A DNA stretch of 64,000 nt from Tanypteryx hageni (GCA_028673005.1 CM054117.1:31592561-31656560), one strand, 5' to 3'. Numbered from the stretch's first letter, positions 25,301 to 39,958 are shown. Program-made: numbers and translations. The notes: generated from the letters alone by a model not told the origin.

Positions 25301-28300
25301 TACTGAAACCCTTGTAAATTGTCTCCCAACAAGTAGCCCAAAATGTCAATAGATGAGCAAATGGATTATTTACATCTGTATGTGATGCATTATGCTGAAA
25401 TGAGTTTTTCTAGCTATGTTGGGGCTCTATATATGACTATTGTAAAATATTAGTCGCCTTTATTTACTTACATGTTATCTGGAGGTGTGCCCCATTGCTC
25501 TTCAGTGTTGTGTGGAGTGTCATAACCATTAACTTGCATTTGGTGTGACATTTGTTTGAAGAATAAAAACTCATTGTGCTTCCAACGTAGCTTTCAATAA
25601 ACTCGTCTTCCCTGTTACCTCTTGCCTGGTTTTTTTACACGTACTTTTTGTTTTGATTTTTTAGTGGGTGGATGCTAATGCTGAGGAGGTAATTGGATTT
25701 CTGCTGCAGGAGCTTCTCCCAACAGGGTCTAAGTGTCCTGTGTTTTTATTTTGTTTTTAGTATCTTTCTTTTTTTCTTATTTTTTTGGGGTTATCTGGAT
25801 ATTGCTGTTTGCAATTTTAAGCATGAATGGATATCTTTTGCATGAAAAACTCACAATTTATTTTAAACATTCCCTATAATAGTCATTGATGCAATAAATT
25901 TTGACAATTTAAATAAAATTGCTTAAAAATGCATTTGGTGGCCAAATATAGAATTTGGGAATATAGTTTTCTTATTAGTTAACGTGGTGGGTTGTGATTC
26001 TATGTAAAGTTAATTGGCCAGTTATCCACATGAATTTCATGTATAAGAAATCTGTTGTGATAAAATGCAAAGATTTTTTGGTAAATGGTCAAAGATGTAT
26101 CCATCTCTTCAGTTAGGGCAATTTCTAAATGTGAGGGTTGGTCAAGACAATTTTAAAATTGATAATCTAAATTTTTCATCACATAAGTTTTGCTTTTTAT
26201 TATTATTTCTTTAAAATCGCTTTTATTTTATATTTATTTTATTTTCTGGTTTAATTTTTTAAACATTTACCTTCATCAGCAGAAATAACTATTACAGAAT
26301 TTTCTTGAGCATGCTTTTTATACTTTACATACTTTATCAGTTAATTACCCAAAATTTTCATTCCTGCGATAGGCAGCTATACCTGCTGATCATTCGTTTC
26401 ATGGCGTGCCTGTTTTATTATTATTTTTGACAGGTGCCTTTTGTTTGGCACAATGTGGAACCCTAGTGTCTGACAAAACCAGGACTTAAGGGACTGCCTC
26501 TTGAAATTAATTTGTAATGGGCTGCCTTATGTAACGGTAGGTTTCTGGTCTACCCAAAAGTACTTGGAAATGCTTGATAATGGTATTCTGAAACAGGCAC
26601 TAGTTTGATCGGCAGATTTGGCTTGGCCCAAAATTGTGGGAGATATGTTGAATAGAGGTCCCTAATGTGCTGGTTTTGTCCTTCACAGTGGGTTGCCGAA
26701 GGTTCTCCTACTCATAGCACACCTGTGAAGATTGATTGTGCTCTGCAGTTTGTTCCTAAGAACACAGATCCTCGAGAATTCAAGAAGTTACAGCAACAGG
26801 TAAGATATTGCTCACACAAAACAAAAAATTATTATGGGAATTTTCTAATCCTGAAGTGAAATCGTCCGCCACAAAGTAATTTAAAAAAATTCAATGTGTA
26901 CTGGTTTTTCATTCAAATTTAACAAATGAATGTACTGAAATGCTCAAATGTTACAATTTAATTGGTATTTGTTGCAAATGATATTGAAGTAATTTTACTA
27001 ATTGTATAAAATGTTTTTGTAGAGAATTTAGTTATTAAACTAAATAATCATCATATGCTAAGACATTATAAATGTCCAGATATCATGACTAAACCAAAAT
27101 TGGAGATTTTAAGTTGTCTTCTCTTTTAAAAAACTTGACATTCACTTTTACTTGCCATAAAGTTAGGATTTATTTATTCGTTTCGTATTACCATATTTAC
27201 TCGTGTACTCCGCCCACCCCTATTTTTGGGCCTGTCTGGAGGGACAAAAATTAATTCAAGTAGAAATAAGTTAAAAAATAAAATCATACTCTTCAACGGT
27301 TTCCACTCTCTGAAACCAGTTTCACTCAAATTATATTGACTTCAAAAATTCAATTCAAAAAGAAAATTCACCAATTTGCGATCGATTCTGAGTTGTGAAT
27401 TATCTACCTCTTCCCCCTACTAGGTGACGTAATTTATTGGGCGATCCCTTTATGCAGATACCTGCAGAAATCTCCTCATCTTTGATAGTCTTCTTTTCTG
27501 TTAACCTCTTAATAGTTTTTAATGTAATATTACACAACTTTGTCCACAATTGACCCTGTTTTGAGGTAATATCAAAGATAACTTGGGCATATTATTCACT
27601 TTATCTTTAGTAAAATTATGCACCGATGCGGAGCTTCACGTATTGTTTATTTTTGATGTGATATGGCACTCAGTATCGATAGCCTGTACAGTAAGGTCCT
27701 CTCTCGTACCGTTGGTGGACCGCAGACCAGCAGCATACCGACCATGGCTATTGAGAAACACTGACCTAAATGTTTGTTGGTCGCATAGATATGCGTATAC
27801 TTCGTAGAATTCAACGTTTTCTATGTATATAGACGAAGATGCAATCATATATCAGAAAATTTACAATTGATAAAATTTATATTACTTGGTCAGAAAACCC
27901 CATGTAAGACGTGCACCCCCTTTTTTTCGCTGGCGTTCCGGGTAAAAAGGTGCGCGGGGTACATGAGCAAATACGGTATAATATGTAGTGCAATATAATT
28001 AAAATATTTAGCAGAAAATAGATGGACATGATAAAGAATTAGATTTTCAAAATTAAAAATATTCCTTTTTTATAAGTTTTCCATAGTAGCTAGCAGAGAA
28101 TAAAAAATCAGAAAATTAATTCTTAAACATTTGAAGCATCTGTATGATGGAAAGGTAAGTATTAATGACTGAAATATGTTATACAATCACACAAAACCAA
28201 AAGCAATTCATAGGTTGATATAATTGACCTACTCAGTAACCTTGGGTTTTCCTATTGCGCCTAATTCTGCAATATTTACTGTCTTTCTTTTTACCTATAT

Positions 28301-31300
28301 TATACGTAAAATTTTGCGATTGAATTTTCACGTAGTTATGCGAATTGTGGGTTCTAAAACCCCCTATTCAATGCTGAGACTAACTGAACCTCGGCATGAA
28401 ATCTACTGTGTGGTATAAGGGGATGCAGGCACTTTATTTGCTTTGTGATGTCTCTTACTCTTGAGATGAATATTTTTTTGCATCAACACTTGAGAGCTAT
28501 ATGGAAAGGGAGGAGGAATGTTCTTCGGATCTGGGCTAGTGCTTGGTTCAGCATTTTTTGAGAACAATATAATGAGAGTGAAAGAAACACTTATCTGACC
28601 TCAATGCACAAACAAGCCCATTCAAAGATATTTACGACCGAAAGCATGATCAGAGTGCATGGGACGCATTTGGATCGCACAGAAAATATTCTCTTGCCAC
28701 TCTGAGGGAAACATTTACGCTGTATGGAGACAGCTATTGTTCATTATTTTTCCGTTGTTACTTTGTTAATTTCTAAGAGATTGAAAGAGTCGAACTTATC
28801 ATGGCATCAACCAATAGAAAAACGCAAGCAATACCTGGTTATGAAAAGTATATGGAAATCTTACTTGAAAGTGATTCAGAAGAAAGTGTCAGTTCAGAGA
28901 GTGATAGTGAGAATAACATTGAAGATAGTGCTCAAATTACTAAGGTAAAAACATTTTTTGACTTTCTTTTCTTGTGTGGGCAAATACGAAATCCCATCTC
29001 TCCTATCCTGCCCACTTCTAGCATCTTTGTTTATTTTTATTTGAAGTTTTTTCTGAAAAAGTTATGGGGAGTGGTAGAGATCTATGATAAAGCATTATAT
29101 GTGAAGTAATCTGAGAACCTGGAATATGGAATAAAGGTCTAGTGATGCAAGGATAAGATGATTCCTCTATTTGTATCATCTACGATTTTATTTCACGTTG
29201 ACTATTAAATAAGTAAAAAGAAGTTACCTGTTTGGGGAGCAATGTGTATTTCATTTGCGAGAAATGGAAAACAAAAACGCTATACCTTTGCCATGTGCAC
29301 GCACAAACTTTCCACTTAAACACTCAATATGGGTAAAGGTTTTGAATTAAATGAAATGTTCGCCAGTGACCGGACCAGATCATGACTTTGAATTTCATTG
29401 TAGAAGTATTTCGAGTAATCCGTACTAAAAAGTACTCAAAATCCAATGATGTTGGCCAGGGACTGCTCCTAGCTTCAAATTACACGCTATTTCGAATTAT
29501 CCGGGATTGAAATAACAAGGTTTTACTGTGTAATGAAATAATCGTTTTTTCACTCATTCCTTAATTCTTTATGGAAGCTGACATGACTTTTACCTTTTGC
29601 ATTATAACTGTGAAAAGATGTTAAGTAATGGCCTACTATTGTTTCATTGACTCTTGTAACCTATATTTATTATTGGTCATGCATCAGGTGTTAATCTCTG
29701 AATGCATGGATAATCTTTAATTAATCAAATGTAATTTTAGTTATTTGTATCATTACTTTCCTTTCTATTCTTTATTTGAAATTGAAAAACATTAACCCTT
29801 TCCCTCGAACCATATTCTAATGCTTTGCAACTTAAATGCAAGGCATTACTGATGATTTCATTCTAAGTCAACCATTTGAAATAGCATATTTAAAATTTTC
29901 TTTCAGTCATTCAGTAGATAGCAGAAAACCAAAAATTCTGCCCTTGAAAAAATGTCATCAACATTGCTCTAGCAATGATGCCAAAATACGTCATTGGCAG
30001 GGTAAGGGTTAAGAATTCCCAATTTTGAAAGCAGTCAGCAGAAATTTTTGTCATTAAATTATGATGGTTAAGTAATGAATATTTAAACTGGTGACTTAAC
30101 TAGATAAAAATACAGGTTGACCTCCCTCTTTGCCTAGAAAACAAATTTAACACTTAAATGCATCTATAACACTCCACAGAGACAAAACCCTGTTGGTTGA
30201 AGATAGCTTACATACACCATCTTTTCCATTCAATTACAAACACTATTCCAAGAGAAAATTTAAGACTGTCCTACAGTTACACCAATTTGGGTAACTTTTA
30301 ATCAAGAGTAAAGATAAACGAGACACTTCTCAGTAGTGTGGTATACAAACTCACATGCAACGATTTTAACGCCATTTACATTGGGCAAACAGAGAAGTTA
30401 TCACACTAGAGCCACAGAACACAAAAATTTTTCCTACAAAGCTCTTCAAAAACCCATTTTTCCCAACACCTCGAAAATGACCAATCCTCCATCTTCACTC
30501 TGAACATAATACATTTTGAAAATAAGATTAAATCTTTTTGAAGTTAGAAATACTTGTACACAAACAGGACACTAAACATAACCTCGTTAATGAACTTATC
30601 TTCCCCACACATTCTCCCCTGCTTACTTTGTTTCTTCCCAATCACCATTCCTCTCTCCATCCACTGGCATGACTCCACTTTCCTCCCGCTTGACTCCTGA
30701 TATGCCCCTTCCTTTCGTCTCCTACCACCAACTCTGTACCTTACTCAATACATTTGTGTTGTTTTTTACTTATTTTAATAAAGGCAATACATCCAGGTAA
30801 AACACTGCAAAATACCACAAAAATATTAGAAAATGAAAATACAAAAAAATATTATTTGCATAAATGCAATTTTAGCACTTTTTCAACAGTTTTTATGAAA
30901 AATCGCATACACGCTATTTATTCATATTTTTACTTGATTTTTCAGTAATTGCAGAAATTATATATAAAACATTACATTCTATAAAACTATTCATAACATT
31001 AATTTATAAAATTAAAAAATATTTTCCTATGATTTTACATTAAAAAAATAAATTCACAAATACCTTCTAAAACCTTGAAATCTTCCTTCTCTAAATAATA
31101 TTCGTCATCACTTAATGAGTTTATATAACAAACCAATTCATCATCCTCAATTCTAACTGAAATTATCTTTGCTTGTAGAAGCCATCTTGAAAGAATAGAG
31201 GTAATATTTCGCGAAGTTGAAAAAATCATAGCTCAACACTCAACGTGAACAAAAAAACAAAATACGTGAACTGTTTAGTCTCCTCTTTCGATTGATACTA

Positions 31301-34300
31301 TTATCTCCTGCCATCTGTCATTTGTATGTGGAACTATTACAAGTTTATGCTTACTCAGCCTGGTCTACGATTTATCATAGTTGGCACTTCTCGCTTAGGA
31401 AGCAAACAGCAATATATCATCATGTGGTACTCAAAGGGTTAAGTGGAAGAAGACCTTTAAAGAATAAGTTCTTCTCCCTAAAATATTTTTTGACTTAATG
31501 AATGAAGCAATTTGTTAGCCTTTCTTCAAAAACTTGGGCAGTCACCTTCCATGTTTGCTCTCCATTATTCTTTCCTTGGAGAGCACCTGGATTTTCTGCC
31601 TTGTTAACTAACTTGGGCTTACAGTTAAAGACTCTAGAATCATTTCCGAAAGGGTAAATGTAAGTCTGTCTTTAGCTGCTTTAATCCCCGATGCAATTTT
31701 TTTCTTTAGAGATATTGATCCTGTTGGGCATTTTCTTCCATCACATCGATGTTGAAAATCTGCTCTGGTTTATAGCTTCCATCTTCTTTCATTTTCTCAA
31801 ACTCTGCAGAGTATTTATATACAGCCGTAGCATTTGCAAATGAAGTTTCCTCTGTTAGTTTCACATTTGTCAAGTTGAATTTATCTAGCCATCCCTTGTC
31901 TACCTTGAAAATTGAAGAAGATTCATCACCACTGTGAGCTCTAATGTGATTATGCAAACTCACTGCTTTGGTACAAATAAGTCCTACACTGAGATGCATG
32001 TTTTCCTATCCTCAGTCCATGTGTTCGGACTTTTCTACATAACTTTGATTCTTGGATCCTTTTGAGATATGTATGGTCCTTCTCGAGTAATTGTTGCAGA
32101 TGATTTTGTGCTTACTCTAATCTCCTCCGTATTCTTATAGCTGTATCAGTTAGTCAATTCATTAACTCCGTACTCTTTTCCATGGGATACAAGTTGGTCC
32201 CCTTTATTTCATCTAAAGCTTCAAGACATCCCAGTTCCAGTTTTTTTTCTTTTGGCTCACTATCACTTAAAATTGATCTTTATTGAGATATTTTCTAATT
32301 TAACATAGATTCATAAAGAGAAAGTGCATGGTAACTAGTTAAGAGTGACATCCTGAAGCTACCAAAATTGCATTGCAGCTTGAGAATAGCATTTTGGGTA
32401 GTACTGGCTGTTGCTGAGAACTCCTCATAGGTAAGCAGGTCACCATGTGGATAGGAAATAACAACTTAGGAAAGCGTGATAGGGAGGGCAACCTGTACAA
32501 CAGTTAAATGATTCATGTGTTGTATATCTGCTGAAAAGAAGTTCTTAGAAAATTTCCTCTGCCAGGCAATGATGTTAATATGATATTGTTTGAGGGTAAA
32601 TGTGCACTCTCGTTGAAATCATCTCAGTGAATTGAATATGTCACCACAATGTTTTTTAGTAATAGAAAAGACCACTTTTGCATCATTGGAGTAGCAATTA
32701 GATGGGAAGCCACATGTTATTATGACAACATAAAGTGATAGGACAGACTTGGCACTTTGTTCTGACAAATCAATCAAAATACAGAAAAGATAAAATTTAC
32801 TTGTGCAGCAAGTTTTAATGTCTGCGTAGGATTAAAATTAAAACTGCTTTAGAAAATAACACACACAAATAGTATAGGCTTCAAAATTATAAACGATACT
32901 TTTCCATAGCAAATATCAAAGTAAAATGGGAATTCATTTGGAATTAAAATGTTTTTATCATAGCAGCAATTTCCGACTTTTTGGAAAATAAATACAAGTA
33001 GACTAATGGTGAAAAGGAAAAAATATGAAGTGTAAATGTCAAAGTGCAGATCTTCTGGTCTTTTGCTTTAGAGGTGCTATTTATTAAAGGAATTAGCAGA
33101 GAGTCTTCAGTTATACGGAGGGAAATTTTGAGAAGCATTAAAAAATATGGTGATATTTGGCAATGATGAAAAATAACATCAAACTCAAGATATATTCATG
33201 GACAGAAAATTATGCTATTACTGTCTGCCTTTACCCTTCTTTCATGACAATGTGCTGTCTGCACATGCAGCTAACAACCAGCAGCCCCTTCTTGCTGGGA
33301 GTAGAGAACGTAATCGGTAATAATCGGGTTGCTATGGTGACAAAACTTTTTACTTCAAAAATTCTGTAATTTTGTTGTTGAATGCACAATTTTGGACATT
33401 CTGCCCATATTTGAAATTTGATGGTATGAAAATAAAACTTGATTCTCTTCTTTGAAACTGGATTCAAGTCTTGACTTTGTATCTTGATTTTAAGTAATTT
33501 AAAAAAAATTACTACACAATCCTTTGTTTTTCAAATGGAGGAAATTCAATAAGAGTAAATAATTTATTTATTTATTTTATTGGGGTAGTTGGATTTAACC
33601 ACCCCCTAGAGCACAATGGAATTCACCCTTAACACACAGTGAAAGTTGGGTAAAAATCTAATCATTAGTTCTGTAGAAATTTGCCTATTACCTTGGCTGA
33701 GGGTGACACCCGGACAGACACTCGATTTTTTTTAGTATGATGATTACAGTATTGATCTAATGAATATTAAATTCATTTTTGACCCAAACTTATAAGATGT
33801 AATGCTGTACCAGCTACGCCCAGCAATGGTTTTTGAATTGTTGTTTTTATAACCCAAGTATAGCTATAAAAATAAAGTGGTCTCAGTGCAGTGTTGTTAA
33901 GTACATTTATCACCAGAATCTTAGCTGTAAAATACCAGAAGCAACAGGCCTGAAAATAAATGAAAATTTTTTTCTTGAGGTAGATGTCAATTAGACGATG
34001 GAATGTCATGGAATATTCAAAGAATTTTTTGAGATTGTCTTGTCCCACACTTGTGTGGTTTGAGGAGACTGCACAAGTCAGCACTCTGTCCTTTAGAAGG
34101 GGCGTTAGGCAGTTGGCCCTCTTCGTAAAGAGTAGGCTAATGCCGGCATTGGGTTTCTCTCCTCCTTTGTGTGTTCAATGTGAAAGGAGTTATGACTATA
34201 ATAACCCTAGAGGTTGATTAGCCAGGAATACACACAAACAAACAAACCAGTTAAATTCTTTATATTGACTCAATAATTTAAAGTAATTAGTTGATATGTA

Positions 34301-37300
34301 AAAAAATAAAACAAATGCTCACTTCAAAGTGTTGTTTAATATCTTTAAATCAGCTCTCTAAAGTGTAAAGATTATTACTTCTCAGATTAAAGACAATCGC
34401 AGAGCTGACAAGATTACCTCGGGTCCACAGTCTCACATTTTGGAGGGAGTCTCATGGGAGGAAGCAAAGAAACTACAGGTATGTTCTATCATCAGGGAAA
34501 TAACAGATTGTTTGTTACTGGTAATTTAGAATTATAATTATAAATGCTTTACAAATGAAGTGTTAATTGTAAAAAATAATACTAGTTATTGGCATAGCAT
34601 TCAACCTTGATCCATAATTTTAAAACCAAATTCACCTGAAAACCAGATGTTTTTTAATCTGATTTGTTCGAAAGCCCACCTACACACAGACCTCTTCAGA
34701 TGAGGTGCAATGACAAAATCTTCAGTAAAATAGTGGAGTTATTATTTCCCTTATTGTCATTAACATTGATTAGCTTAACTAGATATTTAGGTACCTTTAG
34801 TGTACTTTATTTTATACTTAATAAACATGGCCTTTTAACCTGATTTCCAGGAAATTCCCAAATCCAGACTGATTGATTCAATTTTTTTTAGATAAATTAA
34901 GGATAAATTTTGGTTTTAAAATTGTCTAGAGAGAATTTTTATAAAAAACTCATGGGCATTGTGAGATTCAGTGCTCTAAAAAGAAGTCATCACACAATAT
35001 TCATAGATCAATTTTAATTTAGTGATTATTGTAATTTAATAAATTAAATTCTTTTATAATTAGGCTCAATTAGTCATAAGAGTTTTAAACTATCCACAAC
35101 CTCATCTTTCTGTCTTCTGGAAATTAGGATGCAAACATCACTGTAACTGGGGATCAGGTCATTCTTGTGGGTGCAGCATCTAAGGGAATTATCCAGAGGG
35201 ACTTCCAGCATAATGCAATGGTATACAAGGCTCCATATTCCAAAAATCCATTTGATGCTGTGACAGATGAAGAACTAGCCGAATACAAGAAAATTGTAGA
35301 AAAGAAATCTAAAGGATTAACTGATGGTAATTGAAATAGCTGTTTTTTGCTGTTGGTTGCCCTGCTAAAACTGTTTTGAAAGCTCACTTGCTTTAAAATA
35401 TATATTCAACTAAGCTAATATATCCAGTGTTGTGTTGTAAAATAAGCATATTTAAAATTTGAGTGATAATTTTATTTGGTATTTGGAGTGGTCTGTTTTC
35501 CAAAGAATTTATCTCTTTGTTTATGCATGTAATTAGCATAACACGAGATTTTAATTTGATTATCTATAGCTGAAAGTGCTATTCAGAAGTCATACGTTTC
35601 ATTCCTTGACTATTTTTAAACTGACAGCATTGTCGCTGTGCTATTTTTTATGTGGGTGTTTTGTAATTCTTTTTGTTTTTAGGAAGAGTAAACAGTGCTT
35701 TGTTTTAGTTTTGAAATATAACATATGCACCTACTTCCAAAGTATCTGTTCAATCGGTATTTTTGTCATCATACAAATATAAAGCAAAATTTGTCCTTTT
35801 GTCTGAACACTCCCAATATCTATATATACAGGGCTCGACAAATACGGTCGCCTTTCATTTTTGGTGTGGATATTTAATAATAATAACAAAGAAATTTATG
35901 TGCCATAATTCTTGCATGTTTTTGTCTGTTATTTCAGTGAAAATGTGCTGTCAAAGTTTTCTTGAACATCAGCTGAATTCCTCTGAATTATGACTTGTGG
36001 TTGTGTAGTGCTATATTCCCCTATAAAACTGCCTAATTGTTTTACAATTAATCTATTTAACTGTACCCCTGAGAGATTAATATGCTAACTGCATGTTTTT
36101 TTGTCTTGACCTAATTATCTTGGCATGAAAATCAATTAGATGAGGATCAGTCTGAGTCAGAGCCATTGTCCTCATCCTTACAAACAAGCCGGCCTGGTGA
36201 AGACAGCACGGTATCTGTTGATGGTACGAGAGGTGTTAGGGGCGTGAAATCTCCTGCCCTTTCCCCGCCAACCTCTCCAATTAGTGAAACTGAAGAGGAG
36301 AGTAGAGATGGTTTGTACTTGATTTTTCTCCATGCCTGAGACAGTAAATTTAATTAATCTCTCAATTTTATTTAAAAGTAATGTGGGTGGGTTTGAAGAT
36401 TTATTTTATATTCAAATTTAAATAAGTTATGAATGAATATGTCTTGGCATGGGCCTAAACATTTCTGACTATGCCAATAAATTAGGCTAGTAATTCTGAA
36501 AACTACAATTGAATTACCATATTTTTCGGGCTATATGGTGCAGCCTGATTGTTTTGAAGATATGTCAGGAAAAAGGTATTTGGTTCACCGAAGCATTTAG
36601 GAAGGGCCACATCCTGCATCATTTCTAGCTGTGATTTAAGTCCATCTCTGGCAACTTTTAAAGAAAATATGGGGTGATAACCATTAAATATAATGTTTAG
36701 ATAAAATTTAATTCATGAAGGTAAATAGAGATGAAATAGGGATAAATAATTGCTTCGAAACTTGTATAGCTAAATGTGCCCTGCATGCACTCCGCAGTCC
36801 TATTAATTAGGCTATTGTGGGGGGCTGCACATGTTGCACCTATAGACACACCTTGCTGATAGTTCTGAAACTTAATTGCAAGATGAAATTTTAATTCCTA
36901 ATAAATGTAATGCACATGTAATAACAATACTTACGCTCAACTAGTCCTTTTCCTGCTCCAACTCTTTTTGCCTCGTACATAACCATTTTGATACCGAATT
37001 TCCTCTGTTCTACTATCCATTTTTTCACTTTCTCCTCTAGTTGTTGCCATTTAGGACCAAGTTTACAAAGATGTTTCTCCATTCCTATCACCTTAAATTT
37101 TTCCTCCTGTTTTCTCCATTCATGGATCATTTTTTCTGTGGGATGTGAACAAATGACATTATGGTGCTTGGTTTCTATGCGTTTTCGTGTATTGAATCAC
37201 CTGAAGCTTATAGGTACTAATGGAGGCGCATATCTTTTTACTCTTGTAGCCACTGATTTCAATACACATAATGGTATTTATTCTAAATATTTATAAAGTT

Positions 37301-39958
37301 TTCATGGCATCAATTGGAATTCTAATGTTCTGTGCCATTAATCGCACCATTCAACAGTCTCATTAACCGCTTCCCTGAAGATTTTTTTACAATATAGGAT
37401 CTAAAAAAAGTCATTTTTTATTGCAATTTCGAAAAAATCATAATGATACAATTAAAGAAATGCATTCATTTTTTAACAGTAAATTTTAATAAAAATGTTA
37501 TCGAACTTTAAAATTTTTATATTATTGATAGATACGAGGTACTTGAACTCGATTCATATTTAAAAGTTACATTTCTTTGGTGCAAACTACAAAATTAAGA
37601 AAAACTTGTGTATATAACGTACTTATATACAACATAAAACATTTCTATTCAATAAAAAATACATATATATGGTGTAAATTATATATACACTTACGTAATA
37701 AACATGAAACAATAAAATAATATACAATAAAAAATAACTAATAATAGGTAAAAAAGTACTAAATATTAAACATAACTAATTCACATATGTAACAAATAAA
37801 CTGTATACAAAATATACAACATTCATATATTTGAACTTGAATGATAAATTCTAAAACACGGCACCACACATAACGGAACATTACACGTCGCACAGTAGAA
37901 ACAGCTCTCTTTCCTTATCCGCTTTCCCCGGGCGTCTCGCTTTCGTCCACACAATGCACACTGCTTCATGGGGTTCTTCTTTTCAGTAGTAGTAACAAGG
38001 TAACAGAATATAACAACAAAAACAATAGAAAAATAAAAATGCTACGAAGCACAAACGGAAGGAAAACTGCTAGACGTATTCACTCGAAAGCTGTACGAAT
38101 AACTGACTCGAAAATGTCTTTGAAAGGCCGATCCTAATGGGTGCATACTTATCTCGAGGGACATCACCAAGGAGGGGAGGCAAAGGACCTTCCAGGAACT
38201 GAGGAATGAAAGAGTGGGTGGGCAAAACCTCAGGGCGAATGACCTAGCAATGGAAAGAAAGGGTGGGTGGGGAAAACCCTCTCAGAGCGAATGATCTAGC
38301 AATGGAAAGTGTTCTTGGTAGGGTAAAGAACATCTGGAGTAGCAATTGAAGCAACTGGGTTGTAAAGAGAAATTTTGGCATCAGCGGTGCAAATGACCGT
38401 GTGAGTTCAGTACTCCGATATTTCGAAGAACCCACTTCGAGAAACCCTCCGAGAAATCTAATCTGTCTCTCTGAGTGACCTCTAAAGGTCGGAACGTAAA
38501 CTACTACAAAGGATCGAAAAAACTTGGTTGCGTTTCTAAAGGAAAGAAAAAATACAGTGGCCCGAGTATACTCGGGCTTGTCAGAATTTGACCCTCGCCT
38601 CGGTCCGAGTATACTCGGGGTAATCAGGGAAGCGGTTAAGAATTAAATATAACAAACATCACAAATGCACCAAAATTGTAATTACTGCTAGTGGACAGTA
38701 ATCAAGGGTAATAATGAAAATGTGCTGTCAGAATTCACATTGCATCAAGTTTTCTATATATAGTAACAATTTTTTCAATATTAATTATTATTAATGTATA
38801 TTTTAATGATTTTTTCACAAAAGACTGCCAATTATTCAATTTTGTGGATGATTGGGTTCGTGTCACTACTACTGTATTTACTAGTATATAAGCTGCACCC
38901 TTGTTTTTTGAGACAATCTAGGAAAAAAAGTTTCCAAAAATAAGCCACACTTCAAAAATTGCGACTAGGTGTAAAACATTCTGGGTAATTACTAATATAT
39001 ATCATTAACTGTACACAAATTTCAGTAAATATTGGTATTGTTTGTAATGATAAAGTAATTCAGTGAATTATTTATAACCGATCTGCAATACATTAATTTC
39101 GTGGGATACAAAGTATATACAATATTATCAAAAATCTCGGAATGTGCATTTTACCTAAACATGGTGCACGTGGAAAGCAATGAAAAATTACAAAGACTTT
39201 TGCACTGAAAGAAACACCAGCGAAATGTTTCTTACAATGGAATTATTGGAACATGAGACTAAACTGTGACGATGCCTTGATATCTGTCAAATTACGGAAT
39301 TTTTCTCGCCGGTTCCTTGGCGCTACCATAGCGATCGCCCGCCAAAACTGATGTCTGTTACTCTGTTAGCAATAATAACAATATTTCTTTCTCTTTTTAT
39401 TTGTTTTGGTGATTGTGTTGCTTTAATACGTCACATATTGTGCATTGAATCGCTCAGCCATTTAGCGACGTCATAGTGAATTTTAACGATTATATCACAT
39501 TCTTAGATTTTCCTATTTTATTTCCTCACATATAAGCCACATCCTCGTTTTGAAGATGAAAGTTCTGGGAAAAAAGTGCGACTTATATGCGAGTAAATAC
39601 AATCAGTAGTAATCTTACCTTCAGTCTATAAGACTCGGGCTGATTTTGGGATTTATATTTCTGGGAAAAAAGGGCATCTTATAGCCTGAAAAATACAGTA
39701 TTAATTTATGAATAGCTTTCTTTAATTTTTAAATTTTGGCTTAAAAGACAACAATATGATGTTATTCATATTATGTGAAGCTTGCATTTGTTTTTGTATC
39801 AGTTAATTACAAATAGAGTTCTTAAAGTGATCCGACTTTTTTCCTGCAACTTGATGCTTATAGTATCTAAAGGAATAATCTATAAAATATTTCTGAATAA
39901 TTTGGCAGTAATTGAAATTGAAATTTTTTTTATTTTAATGAATATTACATATACACAT

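Larger units (their letters stand above)
24111..26688 (+). other. hts: hts intron or short-isoform 3' UTR
   Basis: 24111-25601 reads as AT-rich UTR-like DNA with three AATAAA signals. 25761-26688 holds no recognised element. Confidence 0.5.
26800..34385 (+). other. hts: Largest internal hts intron (7.6 kb)
   Basis: Contains the 27-kb TIR element, pogo and piggyBac MITEs, Penelope and Tigger debris. The frame at 28801-28944, rich in Ser/Glu/Asp, ends at a GTAAAA and is unassigned. 32300-34385 has no recognised element. Confidence 0.65.
36517..39698. mobile_element. Pogo/Tigger-like element with nested insertions
   Basis: Ends: CCATATTTTTCGGGCTATA at 36517 and, inverted at 39698, CTGTATTTTTCAGGCTATA, flanked by TA (36515-36516, 39699-39700). 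A minus-strand remnant at 37130-36891 has [20 protein letters not shown], a Tc5/CENP-B-type DNA-binding domain. The element is split by a piggyBac derivative (37367-38635) and another MITE (38872-39601). Confidence 0.65.

Noticed and set aside
28801..29109. Ser/Glu/Asp-rich frame as an extra hts exon
   Set aside because: Phase and acceptor do not fit the neighbouring hts exons, and the sequence is unlike adducin; possibly a transposase acidic leader.
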